A DNA stretch of 64,000 nt from Tunicatimonas pelagia (GCF_030506325.1 NZ_CP120683.1:930001-994000), one strand, 5' to 3'. Shown: positions 17,314 to 25,937, numbered from the stretch's first letter. Notes: generated from the sequence alone by a model not told the origin. Translations and numbers: made by a program.

Positions 17314-18268
17314 AACCTCCGCCCTTTGGCATCTTTCTCCGCAAGAGAGTACTATTCGCACTCATTCCGATCAGCCAGTTAGCAGTGGAAAGTGTCGAGT
17401 GGAAGCGGCTTATTCTCTCATCAGCAGTGGTACTGAGACCTTAGTGGCTTCCGGGCAGGTGCCGGCCGAACTGTACCAGTCTATGCAAGTGCCGTACATG
17501 GAGGGCAATTTTTCGTTCCCAATTAAGTACGGCTATTCGCTGGTAGGGAAAGTAGTGGAGGGCGATGCTTCTCTGCTGAACAAATACGTTCATTTGCTTC
17601 ATCCCCACCAATCTAACTGCGTAGTAAACGAGACTGATGTAAGCGTTATTCCCGACGATGTTCCGCCCCAACGTGCGGTGTTAGCCAGTAACCTAGAAAC
17701 TGCGCTTAATGCCACTTGGGATGCTGGCGTTTCTGCCGGAGATCGAGTTTTGGTAATAGGAATGGGGCTGATTGGTTCGTTAGTAGCGCATCTCTCCCGC
17801 CAGTTTCCTGCTACCACGGTGCAAGTAGCCGAAGCCGACCCGGCTCGCCAGGATTTGGCTAAAGAGCAAGGCTTTTTTTTGTATGATCCGCCGAGCAAGC
17901 CATTTGATGTAGCGTTTCACACCAGCGGTAGCAGTGCCGGACTACAAACCGGCATTGATGCGGTGGGCAACGCGGGAAAAGTAATTGAGCTAAGTTGGTA
18001 CGGTACCCGCTCAACCAAAGTTAATCTGGGCGGAAGTTTTCACCAGCAGCGCAAGCGGATCATTAGCTCGCAAGTTTCTCAAATCCCGTCGCATCAGCAA
18101 ACCCGCTGGGACTATCGGCGGCGGAAGCAAACGGTACTAGAGTTGCTAAAAGACGATAGCTGGGATCAATTTCTAACCGCCACAGTAGATTTCCCCGATA
18201 CCCCGAAGCTGTTTGATAAACTCCGGCAAGGCGACCGTTCGCAGTTGAGTTGGACTATTCGTTATTGA
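17306..18268 (+). CDS. MDR-superfamily zinc-type dehydrogenase
   Basis: 320 residues from ATG 17306, chosen because it overlaps the reductase stop by 8 bp; an earlier start would run through the reductase C-terminus. The GroES-like half (about 25-130) has AAYSLISSGTETLVASG, KYGYSLVGKVVEG and the Rossmann half (about 145-260) DRVLVIGMGLIGSLVAHLSRQF with the GxGxxG nucleotide loop. The catalytic zinc Cys/His set of alcohol dehydrogenases is not evident and there is no structural zinc loop. The SSGTE motif is shared with bacteriochlorophyllide-dehydrogenase-like MDR proteins. Context suggests it oxidises or reduces a pyrimidine- or pterin-derived intermediate; this is inference. Confidence 0.8.
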   Translation: MTKTSALWHLSPQESTIRTHSDQPVSSGKCRVEAAYSLISSGTETLVASGQVPAELYQSMQVPYMEGNFSFPIKYGYSLVGKVVEGDASLLNKYVHLLHPHQSNCVVNETDVSVIPDDVPPQRAVLASNLETALNATWDAGVSAGDRVLVIGMGLIGSLVAHLSRQFPATTVQVAEADPARQDLAKEQGFFLYDPPSKPFDVAFHTSGSSAGLQTGIDAVGNAGKVIELSWYGTRSTKVNLGGSFHQQRKRIISSQVSQIPSHQQTRWDYRRRKQTVLELLKDDSWDQFLTATVDFPDTPKLFDKLRQGDRSQLSWTIRY

Positions 18269-18314
18269 TACGAAGAAGAACAGATACCTAAGTTTTACTA
18301 TCTTCACCCCTGAT

Positions 18315-18833
18315 ATGGGTACTTTTCATTCTACCGAAACAGCGCGAACCACCATTCGCCGACTAACTACTGCCGATGAAGCTGATTTCGTGGCCTTGCT
18401 GAGCGATCGTCGGGTAACCGCTACACTAGCCTTCGATGAGGAGACGATGACTGAGCGAGGCACCAAACATCTGCTGGGACTTATCACTTCGCTTTACGAT
18501 TCAGATAATCCGATTCTAATATTCGGGGTAGAAGGAAAGCAGTCGGGCGCACTGGTAGGGGCGACAGGTTACAACTCACTAGATGAAGAAGAGGCAGAAT
18601 TGTTTTACGCCATCTCCCCCGCATTCTGGGGGCAAGGTTTCGCCAGCGAGGTTGTCGCCGAGATGGTCCGCTACGCCTTTGAGAATCTTCCTTTTACTAC
18701 GCTAAAAGCCTTTGTTACCCCTGACAACGAAGGAGCCAAACGAGTAGCCGAGAAGAACGGGTTTGAGAATGCTGGACAATTCAAAAACCCTAACTTCTTT
18801 GAGCCGGTGTACTTGTACCAGCGAGAGAAATAG
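18315..18833 (+). CDS. GNAT N-acetyltransferase (RimJ/RimL-like)
   Basis: 172 residues. RTTIRRLTTADEADFVALLSD opens the fold; the acetyl-CoA site is in ELFYAISPAFWGQGFASEVVAEMVRYAFENL (about 98-128, motif A), followed by AFVTPDNEGAKRVAEKNGFENAGQF (motif B). This is the pattern of the ribosomal-protein/amino-acid acetyltransferase branch. The acceptor is unknown. It starts 46 bp after the dehydrogenase on the same strand and could be read with it. Confidence 0.82.
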   Translation: MGTFHSTETARTTIRRLTTADEADFVALLSDRRVTATLAFDEETMTERGTKHLLGLITSLYDSDNPILIFGVEGKQSGALVGATGYNSLDEEEAELFYAISPAFWGQGFASEVVAEMVRYAFENLPFTTLKAFVTPDNEGAKRVAEKNGFENAGQFKNPNFFEPVYLYQREK

Positions 18834-18965
18834 CTCTATATTTTGATTTTGTGAGTGGAGCAATGCACCGTACTGTAGTTGTTCATTACGCATCCACCAT
18901 AATCCCGCTAGGAAGCCTACCATTCGTTTTGTAGTTTTGAGGTTGACCGAAACGTATCCTAACCT

Positions 18966-20348
18966 ATGCGATTGAAAAATCTGATTGCTACTATTTGTTG
19001 CTTGTATATTAGCTTCTCCGCCACTGCCCAATCGGCTTTACCCAAAATTCTGGATTTGGAAGAACGAGCTCAGGTAGAAGAAGAAATCTTGGAAGAACGT
19101 ATCCAAACGCTTTTACCAAGTTTAATGGAGCGCAGTGGTATTGATCTATGGCTGCTTATTTCTCGGGAGTACAACGAAGATCCGGTACTGAAAACGTTAC
19201 TACCTCCCACTTGGCTTTCGGCTCGGCGCACTACTATGCTCGTCATGTATTATCCCGAAGGGGCTGATTCGGTCAATCCAGACCGGGTAGAATGCTTGGC
19301 AGTAGCCCGCTACGACGTAGGCAGCCTATTTAAAAAAGCCTGGAACCCAGAAGAGGAACCCGACCAGTGGGAGCGACTGGCCGAAATTATTGCCGAACGT
19401 GACCCCAAGCAAATTGGGGTGAATACCTCCGAACACTTTGCCCAAGCCGATGGCTTAGCCCATACTGACTATTTACACTTGATAGCTGCGCTTTCCACCG
19501 CTCAGGCTAAGAAGGTTGTCTCGGCCGAGAAACTCGCTATTGGCTGGCTGGAGACTCGTACCGAACGAGAAGAGATGCTGTACGAGCATATCGCCCGAAT
19601 TGCTCACCATATTATCGCCGAAGGCTTCTCGGAAAAAGTAGTGCACCCCGGAGTTACCACTACCGAAGAAGTAGTATGGTGGTACCGCAACCGGATAAAT
19701 GAACTCGGTTTGGATGCGTGGTTTCACCCAACAGTTGATGTACAACGAGCTGACCCGAGCAACACGGAGCAAAAGCGTAATTTCTCTAAACGACCGGACA
19801 AACAAGTAATTATGCCCGGCGATCTGTTGCACGTAGATTTTGGCATTACGTATTTGGATATGAATACAGATACCCAGGAAAATGCCTACGTGCTTAAACC
19901 CGGGGAAACTGAAGCACCACCCTACCTACGCGAAGCTCACCAGACGGCCCTGCGACTGATGGATATCCTTACCGATAACTTTCGGGTCGGTCGTACAGGC
20001 AATGAAATTTTACTAGCCTCCATTGAGGAGGCCAAAGCTGAGGGCATTAAACCAACTATTTACACCCACCCCATCGGCTACTACGGTCATGGTTCAGGGC
20101 CTACTATCGGACTATGGGATCAGCAGGGTGGAGTACCAGTAAAGGGCGATTACCCGATGTACGCCAATACGGCCTATTCTATTGAATTGAATGCAGCGGT
20201 GTTTATTTCGGAGTGGGATAAAGAAGTGCGGATGATGGTGGAAGAAGATGCGTTCTTTGATGGTGAAAACGTGCGTTACCTGGATGGTCGTCAGAAAGAG
20301 TTATTTCTTATTCCTCGCCAGCGGGTGAACGAGGTGGTAGAATACTAG
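18966..20348 (+). CDS. Exported M24 metallopeptidase (Xaa-Pro aminopeptidase-like)
   Basis: 460 residues with a signal peptide (LIATICCLYISFSATAQ). The pita-bread C-terminal domain has five likely metal ligands: D291 in HVDFGITYLD, D302 in NTDTQENA, H368 in YTHPIGYYGHGSG, E407 in AYSIELN and E427 in VEEDAFF. The N-terminal creatinase-like domain spans about 40-195. Such enzymes remove an N-terminal residue before proline, using two divalent metals, here in the periplasm. Standing alone, it probably serves peptide nutrition. Confidence 0.87.
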   Translation: MRLKNLIATICCLYISFSATAQSALPKILDLEERAQVEEEILEERIQTLLPSLMERSGIDLWLLISREYNEDPVLKTLLPPTWLSARRTTMLVMYYPEGADSVNPDRVECLAVARYDVGSLFKKAWNPEEEPDQWERLAEIIAERDPKQIGVNTSEHFAQADGLAHTDYLHLIAALSTAQAKKVVSAEKLAIGWLETRTEREEMLYEHIARIAHHIIAEGFSEKVVHPGVTTTEEVVWWYRNRINELGLDAWFHPTVDVQRADPSNTEQKRNFSKRPDKQVIMPGDLLHVDFGITYLDMNTDTQENAYVLKPGETEAPPYLREAHQTALRLMDILTDNFRVGRTGNEILLASIEEAKAEGIKPTIYTHPIGYYGHGSGPTIGLWDQQGGVPVKGDYPMYANTAYSIELNAAVFISEWDKEVRMMVEEDAFFDGENVRYLDGRQKELFLIPRQRVNEVVEY

Positions 20349-20458
20349 GCACAATGGTAACTTAGCAATCGTTATTTTCGGTAGAATACAACGTTATCTG
20401 GTTGATAGGTGTCATGCTAATAGTCAACTATTAATTTCACGTAACTGAAAGATACACT

Positions 20459-21160
20459 ATGAAAAAAGTACTACTGGCAGTTTACTTACTTTTTCACTTT
20501 ACCAACACCTATTGTCAATCTACCGATATTAATGTAAACCTAAACTCAGGGCTTTTTTCTTTTGCAGGAGAATCAGCCGTAAGTTCGTCTTGGATAAATT
20601 TGAATGCTCAGGGAGATGGTTACACAAATACTCCTTATGGCTCGCAAGGTGGCCTAAGCTACGGTATCTCAACGAGTATAACTCAATTCTTCAACAGCAA
20701 TTTTCTTATTGGAGCCGAACTAGGGTATGAACTACTCAGAAGTAAAGTGGAAATTACCCGAGTTTCTGGCAATGGTGGAGGAGGTATGCCAATAGCGGCT
20801 GATGGACAAACCTATTTGCGTAACAGATTTATCAATCTATTTCCTAAAATTGGCTACCGATGGGCCGTTGCACAAACGTCAATTGACCTTTCGGTAGGAA
20901 TGGATATTGGTTACTGCCTTAGTGCTCAAGAAAAAGGAAACGCTGAAGCAGGCACTCAAGATTACACCACTGAAAGAGACCGAAAGACGATTGATACTGA
21001 TATCAGACCAAGAATTCAGGCAAATGTAAGTAAAGGTAAATACGGTGGATACGTTGGTTATTCCCGAGGAATTAAAAACTATAAATCAGGCTTCATTGGG
21101 GGAACGAATGAAGCTTACAGCAGACTAATACGGTTCGGACTAACCTATCGGGTGAACTAA
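20459..21160 (+). CDS. Small outer-membrane beta-barrel protein
   Basis: 233 residues, signal peptide MKKVLLAVYLLFHFTNTYCQ. The mature protein has alternating strands with Gly/Tyr turns (LSYGISTSITQFF, LIGAELGYELLRSKVEI, NLFPKIGYRWAV, SIDLSVGMDIGYCL, YGGYVGYSRGI) and ends LIRFGLTYRVN, a typical C-terminal strand of an OmpA/PorT-like barrel. No function assigned. Flanked by 110-bp and 69-bp gaps. Confidence 0.7.
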   Translation: MKKVLLAVYLLFHFTNTYCQSTDINVNLNSGLFSFAGESAVSSSWINLNAQGDGYTNTPYGSQGGLSYGISTSITQFFNSNFLIGAELGYELLRSKVEITRVSGNGGGGMPIAADGQTYLRNRFINLFPKIGYRWAVAQTSIDLSVGMDIGYCLSAQEKGNAEAGTQDYTTERDRKTIDTDIRPRIQANVSKGKYGGYVGYSRGIKNYKSGFIGGTNEAYSRLIRFGLTYRVN

Positions 21161-21229
21161 CTATAGCATTCTGAATCAAGGTAAAACAGGTGAAGAGTAG
21201 AAAAACTTCTTCCAAAACTTACTATTACT

Positions 21230-21985
21230 GTGGGTGATATTGAACATCTTTACGGACTAATTGGCTACCCGCTAAGTCACTCCTTCTCAAAGCAGTATTT
21301 TACTGAAAAGTTTCAGCAAGAAGGTATTACCGACTCAGCCTACGAGCTGTTTGAGATAAAAACGATTGATGAGCTGCCCAACAAGGTATTAGAACAGCCC
21401 AATTTACGGGGTTTGAATGTTACTATTCCCTACAAGCAGCAGGTGATGAAGTACGTAGACGAACTTGATCCGGTAGCCGAACGCATCGGAGCGGTGAATA
21501 CAGTCCGGGTTAAAAAAACCAGAAAAGTAGGCTTTAATTCAGATTATTACGGCTTCCGAGATTCGTTGCTGCCGTGGCTGGGTGAAACTGCGGTAGATCA
21601 GGCATTGGTACTAGGTACGGGAGGGGCTTCTAAAGCAGTTGTCTGTGTACTACAAGATTTGGGTGTTGGCTATACCTATGTCTCTCGTCAGACCAGCGAA
21701 ACAGCTATTTCTTACGCTGACCTCAAACAAAAAAATTTAGGCGGTTACCCTCTCATTATCAATACTACTCCGCTCGGTATGAGTCCGCAAACCGAGACTC
21801 ATCCTGATCTCAACTACCAGCAAATAACCTCAAAACATTTTTGCTACGATTTGGTGTACAATCCCGCAGAAACTGCCTTCATGAAATTAGCCCAAGCACG
21901 AGGCGCAAAAACGAAGAATGGCCTAGAAATGCTTCATCTACAAGCCGAAAAAAGCTGGAAGTTCTGGAACAATATTGATGATTAA
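21230..21985 (+). CDS. aroE: Shikimate 5-dehydrogenase
   Basis: 251 residues, starting at GTG 21230. Reduces 3-dehydroshikimate to shikimate with NADPH in the aromatic pathway. Substrate site YGLIGYPLSHSFSKQYF (about 7-23) has the Ser-x-Ser pair; NVTIPYKQQVMKYVDEL (about 62-78) holds the catalytic Lys; the Asp sits in GFNSDYYGF; the NADP loop is VLGTGGASKAVVCVL (about 124-138); NTTPLGMSP and GLEMLHLQA close the fold. The stop codon lies inside the left edge of a heptamer array. Confidence 0.92.
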   Translation: MGDIEHLYGLIGYPLSHSFSKQYFTEKFQQEGITDSAYELFEIKTIDELPNKVLEQPNLRGLNVTIPYKQQVMKYVDELDPVAERIGAVNTVRVKKTRKVGFNSDYYGFRDSLLPWLGETAVDQALVLGTGGASKAVVCVLQDLGVGYTYVSRQTSETAISYADLKQKNLGGYPLIINTTPLGMSPQTETHPDLNYQQITSKHFCYDLVYNPAETAFMKLAQARGAKTKNGLEMLHLQAEKSWKFWNNIDD

Positions 21986-22040
21986 TGATAAATAAAGTGC
22001 TCCTTCATTGCTCATCACTCATTGTTCATTAATCATTATT
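21974..22040. repeat. Degenerate heptamer array, two inverted arms (TAATGAN family)
   Basis: A short arm with ATTGATG, ATTAATG and ATAAATA (21974-21994) covers the end of aroE. Five units of CATTNNT (22006-22040: CATTGCT, CATCACT, CATTGTT, CATTAAT, CATTATT) then run into the stop codon of the Rpn gene. The arms are complementary and could fold. The second arm is the mirror image of the array at 22899-22934 on the other side of the Rpn gene (32 of 36 positions match). Confidence 0.8.
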
Positions 22041-22875
22041 TTAGTTTCTCAATTTCCTCAGTGGAAAGCCCGGTCATATCCGAGATCACTTCTGTAGAAT
22101 AACCTTTTGCTAAACCTCGCTTAGCCACTTCTATTCTTTCTTCTTCTTTTCCTTCTTCTTTCCCCTCCTGGTGTGAGGTATCTACTACGTTTTTGATGTC
22201 GCGGTAGTACTTTACACTTTCTTCGTAAGAAGCACGTTCCTGTTTATTAAATTTCGCTATCTCGGCTGCCTTGAAAAGTTTCTGAAACACTCGCTCCTGT
22301 AACGCTTTGGGCCGATCTTGCAACTGCGAAAGATAGCGTAGCACATAGAGCCATTTTTCAAACTGAGATTCTAACTGCTCTTCCGTTTTCTTAAACTTGG
22401 GAAGCTCAATGTAAATGTAAGTCAACTTTTCGTAGAAGGTACGGCAGTCCTGGTCTTTCAGTTTGATGGTGTGCAATATTGTTTCTTCATTTTGATGATC
22501 GTCAAACACGAAATCAAGAATGCCTACCGTATAAACTGCTGTCAACCGAAAACTCCAATCGCCTTGTTTGGCTTGTTCCTGAATAGGAAATGTAGAGTAA
22601 TAGACCGTTCTATCCTTGAAGTAATTCTGTTTTGCTTTTTGTACTTCCACTATAAATTTATCTCCATTTTCCCCCTCGCAGTATATATCAAAGATTGCTT
22701 TCCGGTCTATCAGACCAACACCTAAATGTTCGTTCTTAGCGTAATTTAGCTTTTGAATGCGATGGTGAGGCGGTAGTAGCTGATTCAAAAAATCAGTCAG
22801 TAAATCCTTATTAGGTTCTGTTCCAAACAGCTTTTTAAAACCATAGTCGGTTAGCGGATTGATGTAGCGTTCCAT
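22036..22875 (-). CDS. Rpn family PD-(D/E)XK nuclease (transposase_31-like)
   Basis: 279 residues. The start YINPLTDYGFKKLFGTEPNKDLLTDFLN is diagnostic for the Rpn/PD-(D/E)XK transposase-like family. The nuclease core is DIYCEGENGDKFIVEVQKAKQ (about 64-84), giving D...E-x-Q in place of E-x-K, as usual in this family. The C-terminal part (about 245-279) has a charged EGKEEGKEEE run and a helix-turn-helix-like end (GYSTEVISDMTGLSTEEIEKL). E. coli RpnA is a DNA endonuclease that raises RecA-independent recombination. Heptamer arrays in inverted orientation abut both ends of this gene. Confidence 0.88.
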   Translation of the reverse strand: MERYINPLTDYGFKKLFGTEPNKDLLTDFLNQLLPPHHRIQKLNYAKNEHLGVGLIDRKAIFDIYCEGENGDKFIVEVQKAKQNYFKDRTVYYSTFPIQEQAKQGDWSFRLTAVYTVGILDFVFDDHQNEETILHTIKLKDQDCRTFYEKLTYIYIELPKFKKTEEQLESQFEKWLYVLRYLSQLQDRPKALQERVFQKLFKAAEIAKFNKQERASYEESVKYYRDIKNVVDTSHQEGKEEGKEEERIEVAKRGLAKGYSTEVISDMTGLSTEEIEKLK

Positions 22876-22898
22876 ACCGTAAATTTAGCTATTTTAGA

Positions 22899-22934
22899 GT
22901 AATGATTAATGAATAATGAGTGATGAATAATGAC
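22899..22934 (+). repeat. Heptamer array (TAATGAN), right flank of the Rpn gene
   Basis: Five units in phase: TAATGAT, TAATGAA, TAATGAG, TGATGAA, TAATGAC (22900-22934). Its reverse complement matches 22005-22040 at 32 of 36 bases. The array includes the ATG used to start the SnoaL-like gene at 22923. Confidence 0.8.
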
Positions 22935-23306
22935 CAATTGGGATGGACTGTAAAAGTTGAGCAGCTGAATGCTATGATTATTGCTGGCGATACACTCCGA
23001 GCAATACAGCAGTTTTATGGAAACGATGTAATTGTCCAGGAAAATGAAGAATCACCGCGAGTAGGTAAAAAAATCTGTCTGGAAAACGAGAAGCTAAACC
23101 TGTCTAGAGTTGCTCATGTACAAAGCAAGCTGATCAATCAGGCAATTGATACTCGGAAAAACGTAGTGTTTAGCGAGTGGAAAATCCTTTTTACGAACCT
23201 TCAAGGCATAACATCGCAACTCACCGAAGTTTCGGTACAGCAGTGGCGCGACGGATTGATTATCCACGAAAAATTCTACTATCAAAAGTCTCAACCTATT
23301 GACTAA
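22923..23306 (+). CDS. SnoaL/NTF2-like domain protein
   Basis: 127 residues. A small cone-shaped alpha+beta fold: LGWTVKVEQLNAMIIAGDTLRAIQQFYGNDVIVQENEESPRVGK (about 7-50), then FSEWKILFTNLQGITSQLTEVSVQQWRDGLIIHEKFYY (about 83-120). The family includes small-molecule isomerases and cyclases and many proteins of unknown use. Unusual: the start codon and the residues NND come from the heptamer array, so the array either supplied or replaced the original N-terminus. Confidence 0.78.
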   Translation: MNNDQLGWTVKVEQLNAMIIAGDTLRAIQQFYGNDVIVQENEESPRVGKKICLENEKLNLSRVAHVQSKLINQAIDTRKNVVFSEWKILFTNLQGITSQLTEVSVQQWRDGLIIHEKFYYQKSQPID

Positions 23307-23313
23307 CCTTCAC

Positions 23314-23348
23314 CACCATTCATTAATCATTATTCATTCAACATCAGC
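23314..23348 (+). repeat. Heptamer array (CATTNNT)
   Basis: Five units in phase: CACCATT, CATTAAT, CATTATT, CATTCAA, CATCAGC, starting 7 bp after the SnoaL-like stop codon. It shares the segment TTCATTAATCATTA with the arm next to the Rpn gene. Confidence 0.7.
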
Positions 23349-23376
23349 CAAACTAACCCTTCCTGATTGTTGTTCT

Positions 23377-23439
23377 TTGTACACTGCTAATTGTACATTG
23401 CACACTGCACACTGCACACTGCACATTGTTAATTGAAAT
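23377..23439 (+). repeat. Heptamer array (YTGCACA family) touching the uvrB start codon
   Basis: Nine units in perfect 7-base phase: TTGTACA, CTGCTAA, TTGTACA, TTGCACA, three copies of CTGCACA, TTGTTAA, TTGAAAT. The last base is 23439 and uvrB begins at 23440, so the array takes the place of a leader and ribosome-binding region. Confidence 0.85.
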
Positions 23440-25464
23440 ATGGATTTCATCCTCACTTCTGACTATCAACCTACTGGCGACCAGCCCGAAGCTATTAACC
23501 AACTGGTACGAGGCACAGAAACCGGAGAACGAGCGCAAACCCTACTGGGAGTAACCGGGTCGGGCAAAACGTTTACGGTTGCTAACGTAGTAGCCGAACT
23601 GAATCGGCCTACCCTCGTTATTAGCCACAACAAAACCTTGGCAGCTCAGCTCTACGGGGAGTTCAAGCAGTTTTTTCCGCAGAATGCCGTAGAGTACTTT
23701 ATCTCTTACTACGATTACTACCAACCCGAGGCGTACATTCCTACCAACAATACCTACATTGAAAAGGACTTACAAATTAATGATGAGATTGAAAAGCTTC
23801 GGCTAAGTGCTACTTCGGCTTTGCTCTCTGGTCGGCGCGATGTACTGATTGTGGCTTCGGTTTCCTGCATCTACGGGTTAGGGAACCCTGATGAGTTTGG
23901 CAAAAACGTAGTTAAGCTTCAGGAGGGAGATGTGCTTTCCCGCCAAAAGTTGCTCTATTCGCTGGTCGATATTTTGTACAGCCGCACCGAAGGGGAATTC
24001 CGACGGGGCAACTTCCGGGTGAAGGGCGATACGGTAGATATTTTTATTGCCTACGCCGACTTTGCCTATCGTATCTACTTCTGGGGCGATGAAATTGAAG
24101 CCATCCACCGGATTGATCCGCACACGGGTAAGAAGCAAGCCGAAGAGCGACTAGTCACTATTTATCCGGCCAACTTATTTGTTACGGGTAAAGATACCCA
24201 GCAGGTAGCCATTCACGAAATACAAGACGATCTGGTAGCTCAAATTGGTAGCTTTGAAAAAGAACAGCGATACCTGGAAGCCAAGCGCATTCAAGAACGT
24301 ACCGAATTCGATCTGGAAATGATTCGGGAGCTGGGCTACTGCTCCGGTATTGAGAACTACTCCCGCTACTTTGATCGTCGCGAACCTGGGCAACGTCCGT
24401 TCTGCTTGCTCGATTATTTTCCGGAAGATTACTTAATGGTTATTGACGAGAGCCACGTAACCGTACCTCAAGTGCGAGCCATGTGGGGGGGCGACCGTTC
24501 CCGTAAAGTGAACTTAGTGGATTATGGCTTCCGCCTACCATCGGCCCTGGATAATCGCCCACTTACGTTCAATGAATTTGAGATGATGATTAACCAAATT
24601 GTTTACGTGAGTGCTACCCCCGGCGACTACGAATTGCGCGAATCCGACGGAGTGGTGGTAGAACAGGTGATTCGCCCGACGGGCTTGCTTGACCCGGTGA
24701 TTGAAGTTCGCCCGAGTGTCAATCAGATTGACGATTTGCTGGGTGAAATTGATGATCGGGTGAAGAAAAGCGAGCGGGTGCTAATCACTACGCTTACAAA
24801 GCGAATGGCAGAAGAAATGCAGAAGTTCTTGGAGCGAGCCGGCGTACAAAGTCAATACATTCACTCAGATATAAAACCGCTGGATCGGGTAGAAATTCTA
24901 CGAGGCTTACGGTTGGGCGAATTCGATGTGCTAGTGGGAGTCAATCTGCTACGGGAAGGGCTGGATTTACCGGAAGTATCGCTGGTGGCTATTCTGGATG
25001 CTGATAAAGAAGGGTTTCTACGGAACGAACGTTCGCTGGTACAGACTATTGGACGAGCGGCTCGGAATGAGAATGGCATGTGCATTATGTACGCCGATAA
25101 AATCACTAGCTCGATGCAGGTAGCGATTGACGAAACCAACCGTCGCCGTAATAAGCAGATGGAGTATAACAAAAAGCACGGTATCACCCCGAAAACCGTA
25201 CTCAAATCGAAGGAAGCCATTATGGGTCAGACCAAGGTAGCCGACTCCCGAAAAGCCCCCGCCAAGGCTTACGCGGGTCCCGACCAAACGAGTATTGCCG
25301 CTGATCCGGTAGTTGCCTACATGAGTAAACCTGACTTAGAGAAGCTAATGAATCAAACCAAGAAAAGTATGGAAAAGGCGGCTAAAGAACTCAATTTTAT
25401 GGAGGCCGCCCGCCTACGCGACGAGTTGAATGACCTGAAGAAATTATACGAAAATCAGGAATAA
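23440..25464 (+). CDS. uvrB: UvrABC system protein B
   Basis: 674 residues, full family length. Damage-verifying helicase-like subunit of nucleotide excision repair: loaded by UvrA, opens the helix, then recruits UvrC. Walker A GVTGSGKT (37-44), the beta-hairpin YYDYYQPEAYIP, SVSCIYGLGNP, motif II DESH, motif VI QTIGRAARN, and the C-terminal UVR motif (MEKAAKELNFMEAARLRDEL) that binds UvrC. Stand-alone gene, the usual arrangement. The heptamer array ends one base before the ATG, so no classical ribosome-binding site exists. Confidence 0.96.
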   Translation: MDFILTSDYQPTGDQPEAINQLVRGTETGERAQTLLGVTGSGKTFTVANVVAELNRPTLVISHNKTLAAQLYGEFKQFFPQNAVEYFISYYDYYQPEAYIPTNNTYIEKDLQINDEIEKLRLSATSALLSGRRDVLIVASVSCIYGLGNPDEFGKNVVKLQEGDVLSRQKLLYSLVDILYSRTEGEFRRGNFRVKGDTVDIFIAYADFAYRIYFWGDEIEAIHRIDPHTGKKQAEERLVTIYPANLFVTGKDTQQVAIHEIQDDLVAQIGSFEKEQRYLEAKRIQERTEFDLEMIRELGYCSGIENYSRYFDRREPGQRPFCLLDYFPEDYLMVIDESHVTVPQVRAMWGGDRSRKVNLVDYGFRLPSALDNRPLTFNEFEMMINQIVYVSATPGDYELRESDGVVVEQVIRPTGLLDPVIEVRPSVNQIDDLLGEIDDRVKKSERVLITTLTKRMAEEMQKFLERAGVQSQYIHSDIKPLDRVEILRGLRLGEFDVLVGVNLLREGLDLPEVSLVAILDADKEGFLRNERSLVQTIGRAARNENGMCIMYADKITSSMQVAIDETNRRRNKQMEYNKKHGITPKTVLKSKEAIMGQTKVADSRKAPAKAYAGPDQTSIAADPVVAYMSKPDLEKLMNQTKKSMEKAAKELNFMEAARLRDELNDLKKLYENQE

Positions 25465-25508
25465 TGCCTAATTTTAGCTTTTGCTAAATCTATCATCCTG
25501 ACTATCGT

Positions 25509-25937
25509 ATGAAGCACCTTTTTTACCTAACCTTTTTCCTATTTCTTTTTTATAGCTCAACGTCTCAAGCTCAGTTTCTATTCAATTTTGGCATTGATGC
25601 CTACAAAACGGATAATCGTGACCCGTTTGAATTTGTTGACAAGGCTCAGTTTAGTGTAGAAGCCAATTATTTCTTGATTCGGCAGTTGGCGCTCACGGCA
25701 GGAGTAGAATATTGGACAGCCCCGAACAGACTAAGCTTTATTCCCGGCATGCGACTATACCCGATTGATCCGATATTTCTGCGCTTGCGTCCGCTAATTA
25801 GTGATGAAGTAGATTACGCGGCTGGATTGGGCTACGGACGAGCCATCAATAATAACTGGCGCATTGAAGTAATTGGCGACTATTATTTTGAACGAGGCAA
25901 CGCTGCTCTGCGGGTCGGAGTAGGCTATCGGCTATAA
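25509..25937 (+). CDS. Small outer-membrane beta-barrel protein
   Basis: 142 residues, signal peptide ending STSQA before QFLFNFGID. Strands LIRQLALTAGVEYW, FIPGMRLYPI, YAAGLGYGRAI, WRIEVIGDYYF, ALRVGVGYRL are typical of an eight-stranded barrel with a terminal aromatic-rich strand. Unknown role. It ends at a shared stem-loop. Confidence 0.7.
   Translation: MKHLFYLTFFLFLFYSSTSQAQFLFNFGIDAYKTDNRDPFEFVDKAQFSVEANYFLIRQLALTAGVEYWTAPNRLSFIPGMRLYPIDPIFLRLRPLISDEVDYAAGLGYGRAINNNWRIEVIGDYYFERGNAALRVGVGYRL

Noticed and set aside
23377-23439. CRISPR-like array
   Set aside because: Units are 7 bp with no spacers; this is a short tandem repeat, not a CRISPR.
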